From NCBI GenBank assembly GCA_046735355.1, contig JBKPTC010000058.1:1-51837 (forward strand): a stretch of 51,837 nucleotides of DNA, given 5' to 3'. Within the stretch, counting starts at the first letter, position 1. Every line of letters starts with the position of its first letter. Below are positions 5,270-13,616 of this stretch, piece by piece. The notes under the pieces are model-generated. The model was not told the DNA's origin and ran no database searches. It was given only the letters and a program-made list of their open reading frames with translations. This DNA comes from DATAEU01 sp046735355 (GTDB lineage Bacteria > Actinomycetota > UBA4738 > HRBIN12). Both the position numbers and the translations under genes were made by a program.

Positions 5270-8023
5270 CTAGGCGCTCGAGCCGTCCTCGCGCCTGCCG
5301 AGATACGTCAGTCCCGATCCGAGCACGAGGAGCACCAGCGCGGCGACCGCGAGCGGCAGGATGTCGCTACCCGTGAAGGCCGTGCCCGACGGGGGCGTGG
5401 TCGTCGGAGGAGGCGTCACGGTCGTTCCGAGGACGACGTCGATCTGCGCGTCGTCGTCGTCCTTGACCGGATAGCCCGTCTCGTCCTCACCCTGTGCGAC
5501 CGCCACGTTCGTGATCGGTCCGAGGTTGCCGTCGCCGGCGGTGAAGTCCATCGTGCACGTACGGGTCTCGTCGACGGCGAGCTCGGCGATGTCGCAGATG
5601 TGTCCGAGCTTGTCGTCGTCGACCGAGACGCCGAACAGCGTGACGTCGCCGGTGTTCGTGACCGCGTACCGGTACGTGACCGTCTGGCCCGGCGAGATGG
5701 ACAGCGGGTTCGCCGTCTTGACGACGCGGATCGCCGGGTGGATGACGTCCACGACGTGGTCGTCGGTGTCAGACGCCGGCCGCCCCTGCGCGTCGGTTCC
5801 CTCGACCGTCGCCGTGTTCGGCAGCGGGTCGGGGTCGCCGGCCTGCACGACGTGGTCGCAGCTGTAGCTCCAGACCTCGCCGGGCTCGAGCACGTCGTTC
5901 ACGTTGCCGCCGGTCTTGGACACCGGCGTGACCGGGCCGTCACAGATCGGATCCGTCACGGTGATGTTCGTGAGCGGCGTCTGCGTCGTCAGCGAGACAT
6001 CGAGCGTGTAGGTAACCGTCTCGCCGACGTGGGCAAGCGCGGGACCGTCCTTGAGGATCTGGATGCCGAGCGGGCACGCGACGTCGAAGGCGGCCGAGTC
6101 GGTGTTGTTGCCTGTGCCGGCCGTCTCGTTCGAGCCGGTGACGCTGGCCGTGTTCGTGATCGAGGGGCAGGCGCCGGTCGTGACGTCGACGTCGATCGTG
6201 ACCGTCGCGGACGCTCCGGGCGCGAGCGAGCCGACGTCGCAGGTCACCTCTCGACCGGTCACGTCGCAGTCGGCGGGGCCGTTCGAACCGCCGGTGAACG
6301 AGGCGGACGTGATGTCGAGCCCCGCCGGAACCGAGTCGGTGACGGTCACCTGGTGCGCGCTGATCGTTCCGTCGTTCGTGACGTCGATCGTGAAGGACGC
6401 GGTGTCGCCGGGCTCGGCCGGTCCCTGGACGTCGGACGTCTTGGTCAGCGTCAGGTCGACCGTGCACCCGGTGACGTTGACCGTCACCTGGTTGCTTGTG
6501 ACCGGCGTTCCGTTGCCGATCGAGGCCGATGCCGTGTTCAGGACCGTCGGGCAGGACCCGGCCGGCGCGGTCGCCGTGACCGTCACGGCGACGACGTCGT
6601 TCTCCGGCGCCACGGTGTCGCCGTCGCTCTTGGCGAGCGAGATCGTTCCGCTGGCCGGGCAGGCGATCGTGTTCCCGGCGCCGACCGTGCACGCACCGTC
6701 CTGACCCGAACCCGGGTCGACGTCGTACGTCGCCGACACGTTCGTGAGCGAGTCGTCGAGGTCGTCGGCGATCAGCACCGGAGAGGCCGCGGCATCGCCG
6801 GTGTTCGTCACGGTGACCGTGTAGGTGAACGTCTCGCCGGTTGTGACCTCGGCGCTCGACGCGCTCTTGGAGATCTCGAGCCCGGGGAGCGGAACGATCG
6901 CGCTCGGCTGGATGCTGCGGTCCTGGTTCTTGTTGCCTGATCCGTCGAGGTTCTGCGTCCGCATGTGCCACGGCGCGCCCGAGATCTGTGAGGCGCCGTT
7001 GTTGCCGCCGCCGGTGGTCTTCCAGTAGGCGGACTCGGCGAGGTGACCGCCCCACGCGAGCAGTGCGGCGCCGTCGGCGCCGACCTTGTCGAACGTGACG
7101 ACGAAGTCGCCGGTGCTGTTGTTGCCGGTCGGGCCCGCGTGCGTCGGGCCGGTGATGCTCGTGATCGTGCCGCCGTACATCGTGAGCTGTCGCGACACGC
7201 CCGACGCCGCCTCGGCGCCGGCGACGGTCAGCCCGGCCTGCGTGTGACCGTTGGGCTGGAAGGGATCGCTCGGGAACGCGCGCGTGTCGGCCGTGCCGAG
7301 AGCCGGGCACATCGAGGAGACCGCGCCGCCGCCCGCGTCGCACAGACCCGGATGCTCGGTGACGTTCCACGTCGCGAGGAAGTCGTACGCCTCCGTCCCG
7401 CCGGCGGTGAAATCGTAGTTGATGTGGATCGTGTGTGAGCCGGGGGAGAGACCCTCGAGCGCCAGACGGAAGGGGACGACGTCGCCCTCGTTGTAGGCGG
7501 AGTTGCTTCCGTTGAGGTCGCCGTTCTGCCAGGCCGCGTCCTCGTTCGCGTACTGATCGAGGTCGACGTTCAGCGACGTCCTCGCGTCGGGGGTGCCTGC
7601 GGCGGTGCGGATCCGCGATCCCGCCCGAGCGCCGTCCCGGGCGCGGGAACCGGAGCCGCCGCCGGTCGCGGCGGTGGTGGTCGAGGTGTCCGTCGCTCCG
7701 CCGTCGGCGGTCGTGGTCGTCGCATCGCCGCCGGCCGTGCTCGTAGCGTCATCCGCGATCGCGATCGTCCCGTCGCCGTCGGTGGTCGCATCGACGCCGC
7801 CGTCGGTCGTCGCCGTCGCGTCGTCGGTGGCGCTGCTCGTCGCGGTGCCGTCGGTCGTCGCGTCCGCGGTGACGGCGGTGGTGCTCGTTCCGTCGTCGGT
7901 GATCGCGCCGGCCGCGACGACGCCGAGCGCCTGGCTCGCGACGAGCGCGATGCCGAGCAACGGCGCGATGATCCGGAACCGCGAACGGCTCCGCTGTGGG
8001 CCGTTCCGTGTCGTGCCCCCCAT
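5270..8023 (-). CDS. Large secreted surface protein with DUF11-like repeats and a C-terminal anchor
   Basis: 917 residues. The N-terminus has a basic stretch and a hydrophobic segment (IIAPLLGIALVASQALGVVAAG), a signal peptide. A T/A/D/G-only low-complexity region of about 100 residues follows, then a domain of about 250 residues of unknown type. Four consecutive DUF11/conserved-repeat modules come next, for example KSASSAEVTTGETFTYTVTVT, LTKTSDVQGPAEPGDTASFT and VVKTANPLSISPGQTVTYRY. The end, GTAFTGSDILPLAVAALVLLV...GRRED, is a sortase-like signal (TAFTG, close to LAxTG), a membrane helix and a basic tail. AAGGAGG lies 6 bases before the ATG at 8023, so I prefer it over the ATG 18 codons upstream. 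It probably works in adhesion or the surface layer. No sortase gene is in the window. Confidence 0.88.
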   Translation of the reverse strand: MGGTTRNGPQRSRSRFRIIAPLLGIALVASQALGVVAAGAITDDGTSTTAVTADATTDGTATSSATDDATATTDGGVDATTDGDGTIAIADDATSTAGGDATTTTADGGATDTSTTTAATGGGSGSRARDGARAGSRIRTAAGTPDARTSLNVDLDQYANEDAAWQNGDLNGSNSAYNEGDVVPFRLALEGLSPGSHTIHINYDFTAGGTEAYDFLATWNVTEHPGLCDAGGGAVSSMCPALGTADTRAFPSDPFQPNGHTQAGLTVAGAEAASGVSRQLTMYGGTITSITGPTHAGPTGNNSTGDFVVTFDKVGADGAALLAWGGHLAESAYWKTTGGGNNGASQISGAPWHMRTQNLDGSGNKNQDRSIQPSAIVPLPGLEISKSASSAEVTTGETFTYTVTVTNTGDAAASPVLIADDLDDSLTNVSATYDVDPGSGQDGACTVGAGNTIACPASGTISLAKSDGDTVAPENDVVAVTVTATAPAGSCPTVLNTASASIGNGTPVTSNQVTVNVTGCTVDLTLTKTSDVQGPAEPGDTASFTIDVTNDGTISAHQVTVTDSVPAGLDITSASFTGGSNGPADCDVTGREVTCDVGSLAPGASATVTIDVDVTTGACPSITNTASVTGSNETAGTGNNTDSAAFDVACPLGIQILKDGPALAHVGETVTYTLDVSLTTQTPLTNITVTDPICDGPVTPVSKTGGNVNDVLEPGEVWSYSCDHVVQAGDPDPLPNTATVEGTDAQGRPASDTDDHVVDVIHPAIRVVKTANPLSISPGQTVTYRYAVTNTGDVTLFGVSVDDDKLGHICDIAELAVDETRTCTMDFTAGDGNLGPITNVAVAQGEDETGYPVKDDDDAQIDVVLGTTVTPPPTTTPPSGTAFTGSDILPLAVAALVLLVLGSGLTYLGRREDGSSA

Positions 8024-8090
8024 GGGTGGCCTCCTTCGAGGTGTCGATGCCGAGTAGGGCACCCGGCCGGTGTTCAACGTCCTGGTGGGG

Positions 8091-8096
8091 ATGCTA
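8091..8096 (-). promoter_or_regulatory. Candidate -10 box of the surface-protein gene
   Basis: TAGCAT on the minus strand, which would give a 5' untranslated region of about 60 bases before the ATG at 8023. No convincing -35 element was found. Confidence 0.4.
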
Positions 8097-8158
8097 GGGA
8101 GCGGGCCGGGCTACCCCATCGGTCGAACGGTTCCACCTCGTCGCGACCTTGGGACTAG

Positions 8159-8210
8159 GCCCCGACGGTTCGGAAGCCTCCGAACGCGCGATCCGCGGAT
8201 CGTTCGGGGC
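8159..8210. other. Three-stem inverted-repeat element, possible structured RNA
   Basis: GCCCCGA (8159-8165) pairs with TCGGGGC (8204-8210). Inside sit two perfect hairpins: GTTCGGA-AGCC-TCCGAAC (8168-8185) and the palindrome CGATCC-GC-GGATCG (8189-8202). Together they make a compact three-way junction. It lies in the 368-base spacer between the end of the Lnt-Ppm1 gene and the surface-protein gene. No other gene is visible there. A short AT-rich patch with the repeat CATAA...TTATG occupies 8369-8396. Confidence 0.5.
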
Positions 8211-8391
8211 TGGAGATCGCCGCGGTTCGGCGAGCACGTGACCGGCTGGCTCTCGCTGGCGCCGATGGGACCGATCCGGAGCGGGCGGACGGGACGATGG
8301 ATGGAGCCGATGGTGTTCGACGCGCCGGTCCCGGCCGTCGCCGCCCGCGAGGGGAGCGGCGGATCCCCAAATTAACTTTACATAACGTCCA

Positions 8392-10728
8392 TTATGGGCG
8401 TTCGACGGTTGAGCCCGTCGCGCGAGTGCCGGCGAACCGCTCGCGCAGTCCCCACAGCGTGACGAGCCACAGCGCCTCGACGATGATGCGACGCGAGATC
8501 TTCGAGACGCCGTGCTCGCGCTCGCGGAACGTGATCGGCGCCTCGCCGACGGCGAACCCGTCGCGCCATGCGCGGAACGCCAGCTCGATCTGGAAGCCGT
8601 AGCCGTCGGACCGGATCGGCTCGGTCACGAGGTGCTCGAGCAGGCGCCGGCGATAGACGCGGAAGCCACTCGTCGCATCGTGGAGCGGAATGCCGAGCGC
8701 CAGACGCGCGTACCGGTTTCCTGCGCGCGACAAGGCGACGCGCGCCCGGCTCCAGTTGGTCACCGACCCACCCGGAACGTACCGGCTGCCGATCACCAGG
8801 TCGTTCGCCCGAGCCGTCGCGAGCAGCGCCGGCAGCTCGCTCGGATCGTGGGACAGATCGGAGTCCATCTCGACGACGGCGTCGTACCCCTCCTCGAGGC
8901 CCCGACGGAAGCCCGTCCAGTACGCGGAGGCGAGCCCGGCCTTGCCGGGTCGTTCGACCAGCCGAACGCGAGGCTCCGTGGCCGCGACGGCTCGAACGAC
9001 CTCGGCCGTCCCGTCCGGCGAGCCGTCGTCGACGACGAGGACGTCGACTCGCTCGGGAAGCGCGAGCAGCGCCTCGAGCACGCGCTGAATCGTCTCGCGC
9101 TCCTCGTACGTCGGCAGGACCACGAGCGTCCGGGCGCCGTCGGCAAGCGGTTCGGGAAAGGGATGCGAGGACCGCCGCATGCGTGGAACGACGGCGAACC
9201 CGAGGGCCAGGACGAGCGAGACCACCGGCACCCAGTCCCCCCATCGCACGTAGGGCGTGATCCGATCGGACGCGCGGATCGTACGGCGCGAGATGGCGTC
9301 GCGGAACAACCCGGTCTGCGCGACGACGCGCCCTGCCGGATCGACGAACGCGCTCACGCCCGAGACGGCCGCGTGCACGACCCAGCGGCCGGTCTCCGCC
9401 GCGCGAAGCTGGCTCATGACGAGATGCTGTCGCGAGGCGGCCGTCTCCCCGTACGACGCGTTGTTGATCGTGAGGACGAGGAACCGCGCGCCCGCGGACA
9501 CGAACGACCGCTCGATCGCGGGGAAGCTGTTCTCGTAGCAGATCGGGGTTCCGAACGCGGGCAGCCCGGCGGCCGTCATCGGCCGCACCGTCCTGCCCGG
9601 CACTCGGTCGACCGGCACCTGATCGATCGCCGGGATCCACGACAGCTCGCTCCGCCACGGGACGAACTCACCGAACGGAACGAGGTGCACCTTCGAGTAC
9701 CGGTCGACGATCTCCCCGCGCCGGTCGAACAAGAGGGTTTGCGTCCGCTCGACGCCATCGGGCGAGTCGGTCACGGCGCCGGCGAGCGTCGGTGCGCCGA
9801 CCGAGGCGATGCTTTCCCGAATCGCCCGCATCGTGGCCGCATCGGCGAAGGCACCCGGATCGAGCGCGCCCTCCCCCCAGACGGCCAGGTCCGGCGGGTC
9901 CGCGGCGAGGCGCCGGTTCGCCAGCGCGTTCAGCACGGCGACGGAGCGGTCCTCGAACGCAGCGTCGGCCGAATCCGCACGCCGCACGTCGACCTGGACC
10001 TCGGCCACCCGGATCGGGACGCCGCTTGCCGGAAATCCTGGCGCCGCGACCGGCGCGACGAGCAGGGCGACCGCGGCCGCGGCCGACCCCGCGACCCTGC
10101 CCGGCCGGCGCTCGAACGCGTTCACGAGCGCCGCGACGAGCAGCGCGGCGACGAGCACGACGACGAACGACAAGGCCCAGACGCCGCCGTACGGCGCGAG
10201 CCGGAGCAGCGCGCCGGTGTCGGTCTGCGTGGATCCGAGCTGGCCCCATCCGAATCCGCCGAGCGGCCATGCGCTCCGAACCCACTCGACGACCGTCCAC
10301 AGCGCCGCGATCCCGACCGCCGATCCGATCGGGCGCTCACGACGGGTGACGAGCGGGGCGAGCGCGCCGAACGCGGCGAGGTACAACGCCGAGACCACGA
10401 CCAGCGCGACCCACGCGACCGCGCCGAACCGCACCAGCCAGTACAGCAACGCTCCGAAGTACGCGAGTCCGAACGCGCCGCCGAGCAACGCGCCGCGGCG
10501 GGCGCCGGCCGTTCGAAGGGTCCACAGGAACGGAACGAGCGCCGGGACGGCGATCCAGCCGAGCGCCGCAGGCGCAAGCGACAGGGAGAGCGCGAGGCCG
10601 GAGATCGCCGCGGCGGCGACGGCGGATGGAAGCCCGAGCGAACGCTCGCTCAGGCGCAGTCGCGACAGAGCTGACGCGTCTTGTCCTTGAGCTGGCTGCG
10701 GTGCTTCACCAGGTAGCACGACTTGCAT
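8392..10728 (-). CDS. ppm1: Apolipoprotein N-acyltransferase / polyprenol-phosphate mannosyltransferase fusion
   Basis: About 778 residues with two enzymes, as in Mycobacterium tuberculosis Ppm1. Residues 25-225 hold several membrane helices. Residues 235-490 are the Lnt nitrilase-like domain, with its triad visible: Glu in VWGEGALDP (about 286), Lys in SKVHLVPFGEF (about 346) and Cys in TPICYENSFP (about 397). Residues 530-778 are a GT2 glycosyltransferase with VVDDGSPDGTAE and the metal site MDSDLSHDP; it makes polyprenol-phosphate-mannose. The start is uncertain. The only in-frame candidates are ATG 10728 and GTG 10719, both inside the upstream DUF4193 gene and without a clear ribosome site, so translation probably depends on coupling. 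The stop is TAA at 8392. Confidence 0.9.
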   Translation of the reverse strand: MQVVLPGEAPQPAQGQDASALSRLRLSERSLGLPSAVAAAAISGLALSLSLAPAALGWIAVPALVPFLWTLRTAGARRGALLGGAFGLAYFGALLYWLVRFGAVAWVALVVVSALYLAAFGALAPLVTRRERPIGSAVGIAALWTVVEWVRSAWPLGGFGWGQLGSTQTDTGALLRLAPYGGVWALSFVVVLVAALLVAALVNAFERRPGRVAGSAAAAVALLVAPVAAPGFPASGVPIRVAEVQVDVRRADSADAAFEDRSVAVLNALANRRLAADPPDLAVWGEGALDPGAFADAATMRAIRESIASVGAPTLAGAVTDSPDGVERTQTLLFDRRGEIVDRYSKVHLVPFGEFVPWRSELSWIPAIDQVPVDRVPGRTVRPMTAAGLPAFGTPICYENSFPAIERSFVSAGARFLVLTINNASYGETAASRQHLVMSQLRAAETGRWVVHAAVSGVSAFVDPAGRVVAQTGLFRDAISRRTIRASDRITPYVRWGDWVPVVSLVLALGFAVVPRMRRSSHPFPEPLADGARTLVVLPTYEERETIQRVLEALLALPERVDVLVVDDGSPDGTAEVVRAVAATEPRVRLVERPGKAGLASAYWTGFRRGLEEGYDAVVEMDSDLSHDPSELPALLATARANDLVIGSRYVPGGSVTNWSRARVALSRAGNRYARLALGIPLHDATSGFRVYRRRLLEHLVTEPIRSDGYGFQIELAFRAWRDGFAVGEAPITFREREHGVSKISRRIIVEALWLVTLWGLRERFAGTRATGSTVERP

Positions 10729-10991
10729 ATGAACTCGGTGGGCTGGGGCGGCACCACCTTCACCGCCAGCGGCTCGAGGCGCTCTTCCCGCGTCAGGGCG
10801 AGGACGGACTCGTCCTCCGCCTCCTCTTCCTCCTCGCGAGCCTCCTGCTTGACGAGCAGATCCTGGATGGACTCGACCTCCTCCCCCTCCGCCGCCGGCG
10901 GCGGCACGGAGTCGTCGGCCTCGAGGTCCGGGGCGTCGTCCTCGTCCTCGATCTCCTCGTCGTCCAGGAGCTCTTCGTTCTCTTCCACCAT
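10650..10991 (-). CDS. DUF4193 family acidic zinc-ribbon protein
   Basis: 113 residues. The first 85 are very acidic (EENEELLDDEEIEDEDD..., EEEEEAEDES). The last 25 form a four-cysteine knuckle: CKSCYLVKHRSQLKD...CRDC. This matches DUF4193, a small actinobacterial family of unknown function. The ATG at 10991 has AAGGGG about 6 bases upstream. TACAAT at 11016-11021 is a likely -10 box. Its end overlaps the candidate starts of the Lnt-Ppm1 gene, which makes a coupled pair. Confidence 0.88.
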   Translation of the reverse strand: MVEENEELLDDEEIEDEDDAPDLEADDSVPPPAAEGEEVESIQDLLVKQEAREEEEEAEDESVLALTREERLEPLAVKVVPPQPTEFICKSCYLVKHRSQLKDKTRQLCRDCA

Positions 10992-11015
10992 GCGGTTCCC
11001 CTTTTCGGCCGGGGG

Positions 11016-11021
11016 ATTGTA
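11016..11021 (-). promoter_or_regulatory. -10 box (TACAAT) of the DUF4193 / Lnt-Ppm1 operon
   Basis: TACAAT on the minus strand, 24 bases before the ATG at 10991. It implies a short leader that includes the ribosome binding site. Confidence 0.55.
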
Positions 11022-11125
11022 CTGCCGAGGAACTACCCGGCAAGACGTTCCGCATCTGGAACGCAGGGGTCCGCAGTGTTGTTCCCGCCCGAAAGCGAAC
11101 GCGAAGGGAACGAGAGGGGAACGAT

Positions 11126-11195
11126 GAGGACCCAAGAGACCTTTGGGGCCGCGACGCCGGAGCGCCGCGTTCTCTACTCAGCCTCTTGGGTCCTC
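11126..11195 (-). repeat. 13-bp perfect inverted repeat around 44 bases
   Basis: GAGGACCCAAGAG (11126-11138) and CTCTTGGGTCCTC (11183-11195) are exact complements. The enclosed 44 bases are GC-rich and can fold further. It lies 73 bases past the stop of the minus-strand amidohydrolase gene and upstream of the DUF4193 promoter, so a terminator or a small structured RNA are both possible. Confidence 0.6.
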
Positions 11196-11268
11196 CGTGC
11201 GTGCCGCACGAGGCGGCAGCGCAGCGGCACTGTAGGACCGCGGCTGCGTGGGTGTCAAACCGTCCCGT

Positions 11269-12780
11269 TCACGCGGCGAACACCTCGCGTCCGAGCGAGA
11301 CGGTCAGCACCGGCCGGATCGCGGCCAGATCCTCAACCTCGAACGGATCCCCGTCCCACGCGACGAGATCGGCGTGCGCGCCCGGCGCGAGCACTCCCTT
11401 CTTGTCGTCGTGATGCGCGAGCCGTGCCGATCCGACGGTGAACAGCCGGATCGCCTCGTCCCGTGTCATGGCCTCGGTCGGGTCGTGATGGTCCTGGAAC
11501 GCCGCGATGCCGGCCAGCGGGTCGAGCGACGTCACCGGCGAGTCGGAGCCCGCCCCGAGCTCGATGCCGCGGCCGACGATCGAGCGGAACGGGTTCATCC
11601 GCGTCGCCCTCCCCTCCCCCAGCGCGCTCGCGTACAGGCCGCCGGGATGGCCCCATTCCGCGTCGAACGCCGGCTGGGCCGAGACGGCCAGGCCGAGCGC
11701 GGCGGCGCGCTCGATCAGGTTGGCGTCGACCACCTCGAAGTGCTCGACGCGGTGCCGCCGGGCGCGGAAGTGTCGGCGCGCTCGCGAGTCGAGCGACTGA
11801 TACACGCGCTCCCACGTTCCGATCGCCTGCTCGATCGCGGCGTCGCCGATCGCATGGACCGCCACTTGCAGTCCGGCGAGATGCCCCTTGTGGAAGAACT
11901 CGGCCACCTCGTCGTCGGCGTAGTACGAAGCGCCGACGCCGGAGCCGTCGGCGTAGGGATCCCTCACCCACGCCGTCCGCGCCCCGACCGATCCGTCGAG
12001 CGACACGTCGCCGCCGATCGTGGCGATGCCGAGCTCCATCACGTGCGCCACGTCGGTCGTTCCCACGTAGGGGACGACGTCGACGGGCAGCCGGGCGCGG
12101 TGCCGCAGCAGGATCTCGAGGTCCCTGATGCCGCGATCCTCGGGCAGCGACATCTCGTGGACGCACGTGATGCCGCGCGCGACCGCGAGGCTCGCCGCCT
12201 CGAGCTGCAGCTGCTCGACCTCGTGCGGGTCGAGGTTCCGCTCGATCCACGCGCGCACGACGGTGTTGGCGCGGCGCGTGATTCGACCGGTCGGGGCGCC
12301 GTCGGCGTTCCGGTGGACGCCCTCGATCTCGCCCGCGCCGGCGGCATCGATCGCGGCACGGTTGGCGAGCGCCACGTGCCCGTCGACGCGCATCGCGAGG
12401 AGCGGTCGGTCGACCACGGCGTCGAGGTCGTCGACGGTCGGAAGCTCCGGCGAGGTCCATCGCATCTCGTCCCAGCCGTGGACGAGGACCGGCCCCGACC
12501 GCTCGGCCGCGATCCGCCGCAGGGCATCGAGGAGCTCGGCAGCCGAGCCGGTCCGTTCGACGTCCGGCGCGCGGTGATGGATGCCCGTTCCGGTCAGGTG
12601 CACGTGCGCGTCGACGAACCCGGGAAGGACCGTGGTGCCCGGAAGGTCGATCACGCGGTCGGCGGCCGGCGGCTCACCGCTTCCGGTCCGCTGGACGTGC
12701 CGGCCGTCGACCAGCACCCACTCGGCCGTCGCGGGGAAGGACTGCGTGCGGACGAGCGACGACCGGTACAGGGTTCGCAT
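11269..12780 (-). CDS. YtcJ-like amidohydrolase family 3 protein
   Basis: 503 residues of the metal-dependent hydrolase superfamily. An N-terminal beta-sandwich part (WVLVDGRHVQR) is followed by the metal motif LPGFVDAHVHLTG. Further metal and substrate positions appear as AVHAIGDAAIEQA, HRVEHFEVV and GAGSDSPVTSLDPL. The C-terminal sandwich ends in VAWDGDPFEVEDLAAI. YtcJ-like enzymes act on N-acyl or carbamoyl-type bonds, but the substrate here is unknown. The start is ATG 12780, with TATCAT 10 bases upstream and no ribosome site, so the mRNA is probably almost leaderless. A second member of the family is encoded at 45.8-47.4 kb. Confidence 0.88.
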   Translation of the reverse strand: MRTLYRSSLVRTQSFPATAEWVLVDGRHVQRTGSGEPPAADRVIDLPGTTVLPGFVDAHVHLTGTGIHHRAPDVERTGSAAELLDALRRIAAERSGPVLVHGWDEMRWTSPELPTVDDLDAVVDRPLLAMRVDGHVALANRAAIDAAGAGEIEGVHRNADGAPTGRITRRANTVVRAWIERNLDPHEVEQLQLEAASLAVARGITCVHEMSLPEDRGIRDLEILLRHRARLPVDVVPYVGTTDVAHVMELGIATIGGDVSLDGSVGARTAWVRDPYADGSGVGASYYADDEVAEFFHKGHLAGLQVAVHAIGDAAIEQAIGTWERVYQSLDSRARRHFRARRHRVEHFEVVDANLIERAAALGLAVSAQPAFDAEWGHPGGLYASALGEGRATRMNPFRSIVGRGIELGAGSDSPVTSLDPLAGIAAFQDHHDPTEAMTRDEAIRLFTVGSARLAHHDDKKGVLAPGAHADLVAWDGDPFEVEDLAAIRPVLTVSLGREVFAA

Positions 12781-13486
12781 GGGCCGCGCGATGATACTCC
12801 GGCGCCGATGCCGGCCCCGGACGTTCGTGCCGGGTGAGCAGGCGCGTCTTCGTCTCGTGGAGCCGAAGGCCGAGTGGTGCGAGCGCGCCGGCGAGCACCT
12901 CGAGGAGCTCGGCGGCATGCGTTTGCGACGGGGCGGCCAGCCACCAGTCGTCGACCCAGCGGACGAGATGCGCGCCCATCGCGACGAGCGCCTCGTCGCC
13001 CGCCGCGAGGACGGCGTTCGCGATCACGGCCGACGCAGCGGGACCGATCGGTAGGCCGCGGACCCCCTCGCGGGCGAGGTCGTCGAGCACCGCGGCGCAC
13101 CGCCGGGCGTCGGGGAAGGGCGCGCCCAGCCGTTGGAGCGCCGCCGCGGCTACCGACGCGCCGATCGACTCGTAGCACCGGGCGACGTCGGCGTGCGCGA
13201 TCACGCGTTCGGCCGGCCATCGCGCGAGCACCCGGTCGAGCCGCAGACGAGCGCCGCGCCACGACCGAAGCGACAGCCCCGGCGGCGCGGTGCCGATGGC
13301 TTCGACGCGGTTGGCGACGACGTCGTCGCGGAGCCGGCATTCGACGTGCGCCGCGACGGCCGCGACGCAGCTCGTGTACTCCTTCGACAGCGCGTCGTCG
13401 AGACGCGACAGAACGCGGACGCCGCCGGCCTTCGGCACGAGCTCGAACCGAACGCGCGGCGGCGCGAGCGATGCGGATCGGTGCAA
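12674..13486 (-). CDS. Compact stand-alone reverse transcriptase (RNA-directed DNA polymerase)
   Basis: 270 residues with the main palm and finger motifs of reverse transcriptases. These are VPKAGGVRVLSRLDD near residue 17 (finger motif 1), the first catalytic aspartate in HADVARCYESI (about 100), RGLPIGPAASAVIANAVL (motif B, about 143-160), the catalytic pair in LVRWVDDWWLA (about 177-180, a W-V-D-D version of YxDD) and LGLRLHETKTRLL (motif D, about 205-217). The TTG at 13486 is chosen because GGGGAGGGG sits directly upstream and because the homologous part begins just after it. No maturase, integrase or nuclease domain is present. The last 35 residues overlap the amidohydrolase start and look like random sequence, so the C-terminus may be truncated. 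The role is unknown; related orphan enzymes include phage-defence proteins. Confidence 0.78.
   Translation of the reverse strand: MHRSASLAPPRVRFELVPKAGGVRVLSRLDDALSKEYTSCVAAVAAHVECRLRDDVVANRVEAIGTAPPGLSLRSWRGARLRLDRVLARWPAERVIAHADVARCYESIGASVAAAALQRLGAPFPDARRCAAVLDDLAREGVRGLPIGPAASAVIANAVLAAGDEALVAMGAHLVRWVDDWWLAAPSQTHAAELLEVLAGALAPLGLRLHETKTRLLTRHERPGPASAPEYHRAAHANPVPVVARPHAVLPRDGRVGAGRRPARPADRKR
12791..12796 (-). promoter_or_regulatory. -10 box (TATCAT) of the amidohydrolase gene
   Basis: TATCAT on the minus strand, 10 bases before the ATG at 12780. It lies inside the 3' end of the reverse-transcriptase frame. Confidence 0.6.
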
Positions 13487-13604
13487 AGGTCCCCTCCCCT
13501 CTGGCGTCACGGGAGAGGTGGGACGCGCACGGAGTCTCGCCGACGAGCGCCTCGAGCGCAATCGGCCGGTCGGGGACGAACCGCTCCCCCGCCGGTCGCC
13601 TCCG

Positions 13605-13610
13605 TATCAT
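13605..13610 (+). promoter_or_regulatory. -10 box (TATCAT) of the Lrp/AsnC gene
   Basis: TATCAT followed by exactly 6 bases and the GTG at 13617. Transcription should start at or very near the start codon. Confidence 0.7.
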
Positions 13611-13616
13611 GCGGGA

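Noticed and set aside
5600..6940. Open frame of 446 codons on the plus strand opposite the surface protein
   Set aside because: Arg/Asp/Val repeats arise from the complement of the DUF11 repeats; there is no independent ribosome site or motif.
12674..13616. Diversity-generating retroelement or retron
   Set aside because: No template/variable repeat pair, no accessory Avd gene, and no msr/msd-like inverted repeats were found next to the reverse transcriptase. Motif B reads GLPIGPAAS rather than the DGR form.
13487..13616. Non-coding RNA partner for the reverse transcriptase
   Set aside because: The 130-base divergent region shows only the AsnC promoter and the ribosome site of the reverse transcriptase; no convincing stem was seen.
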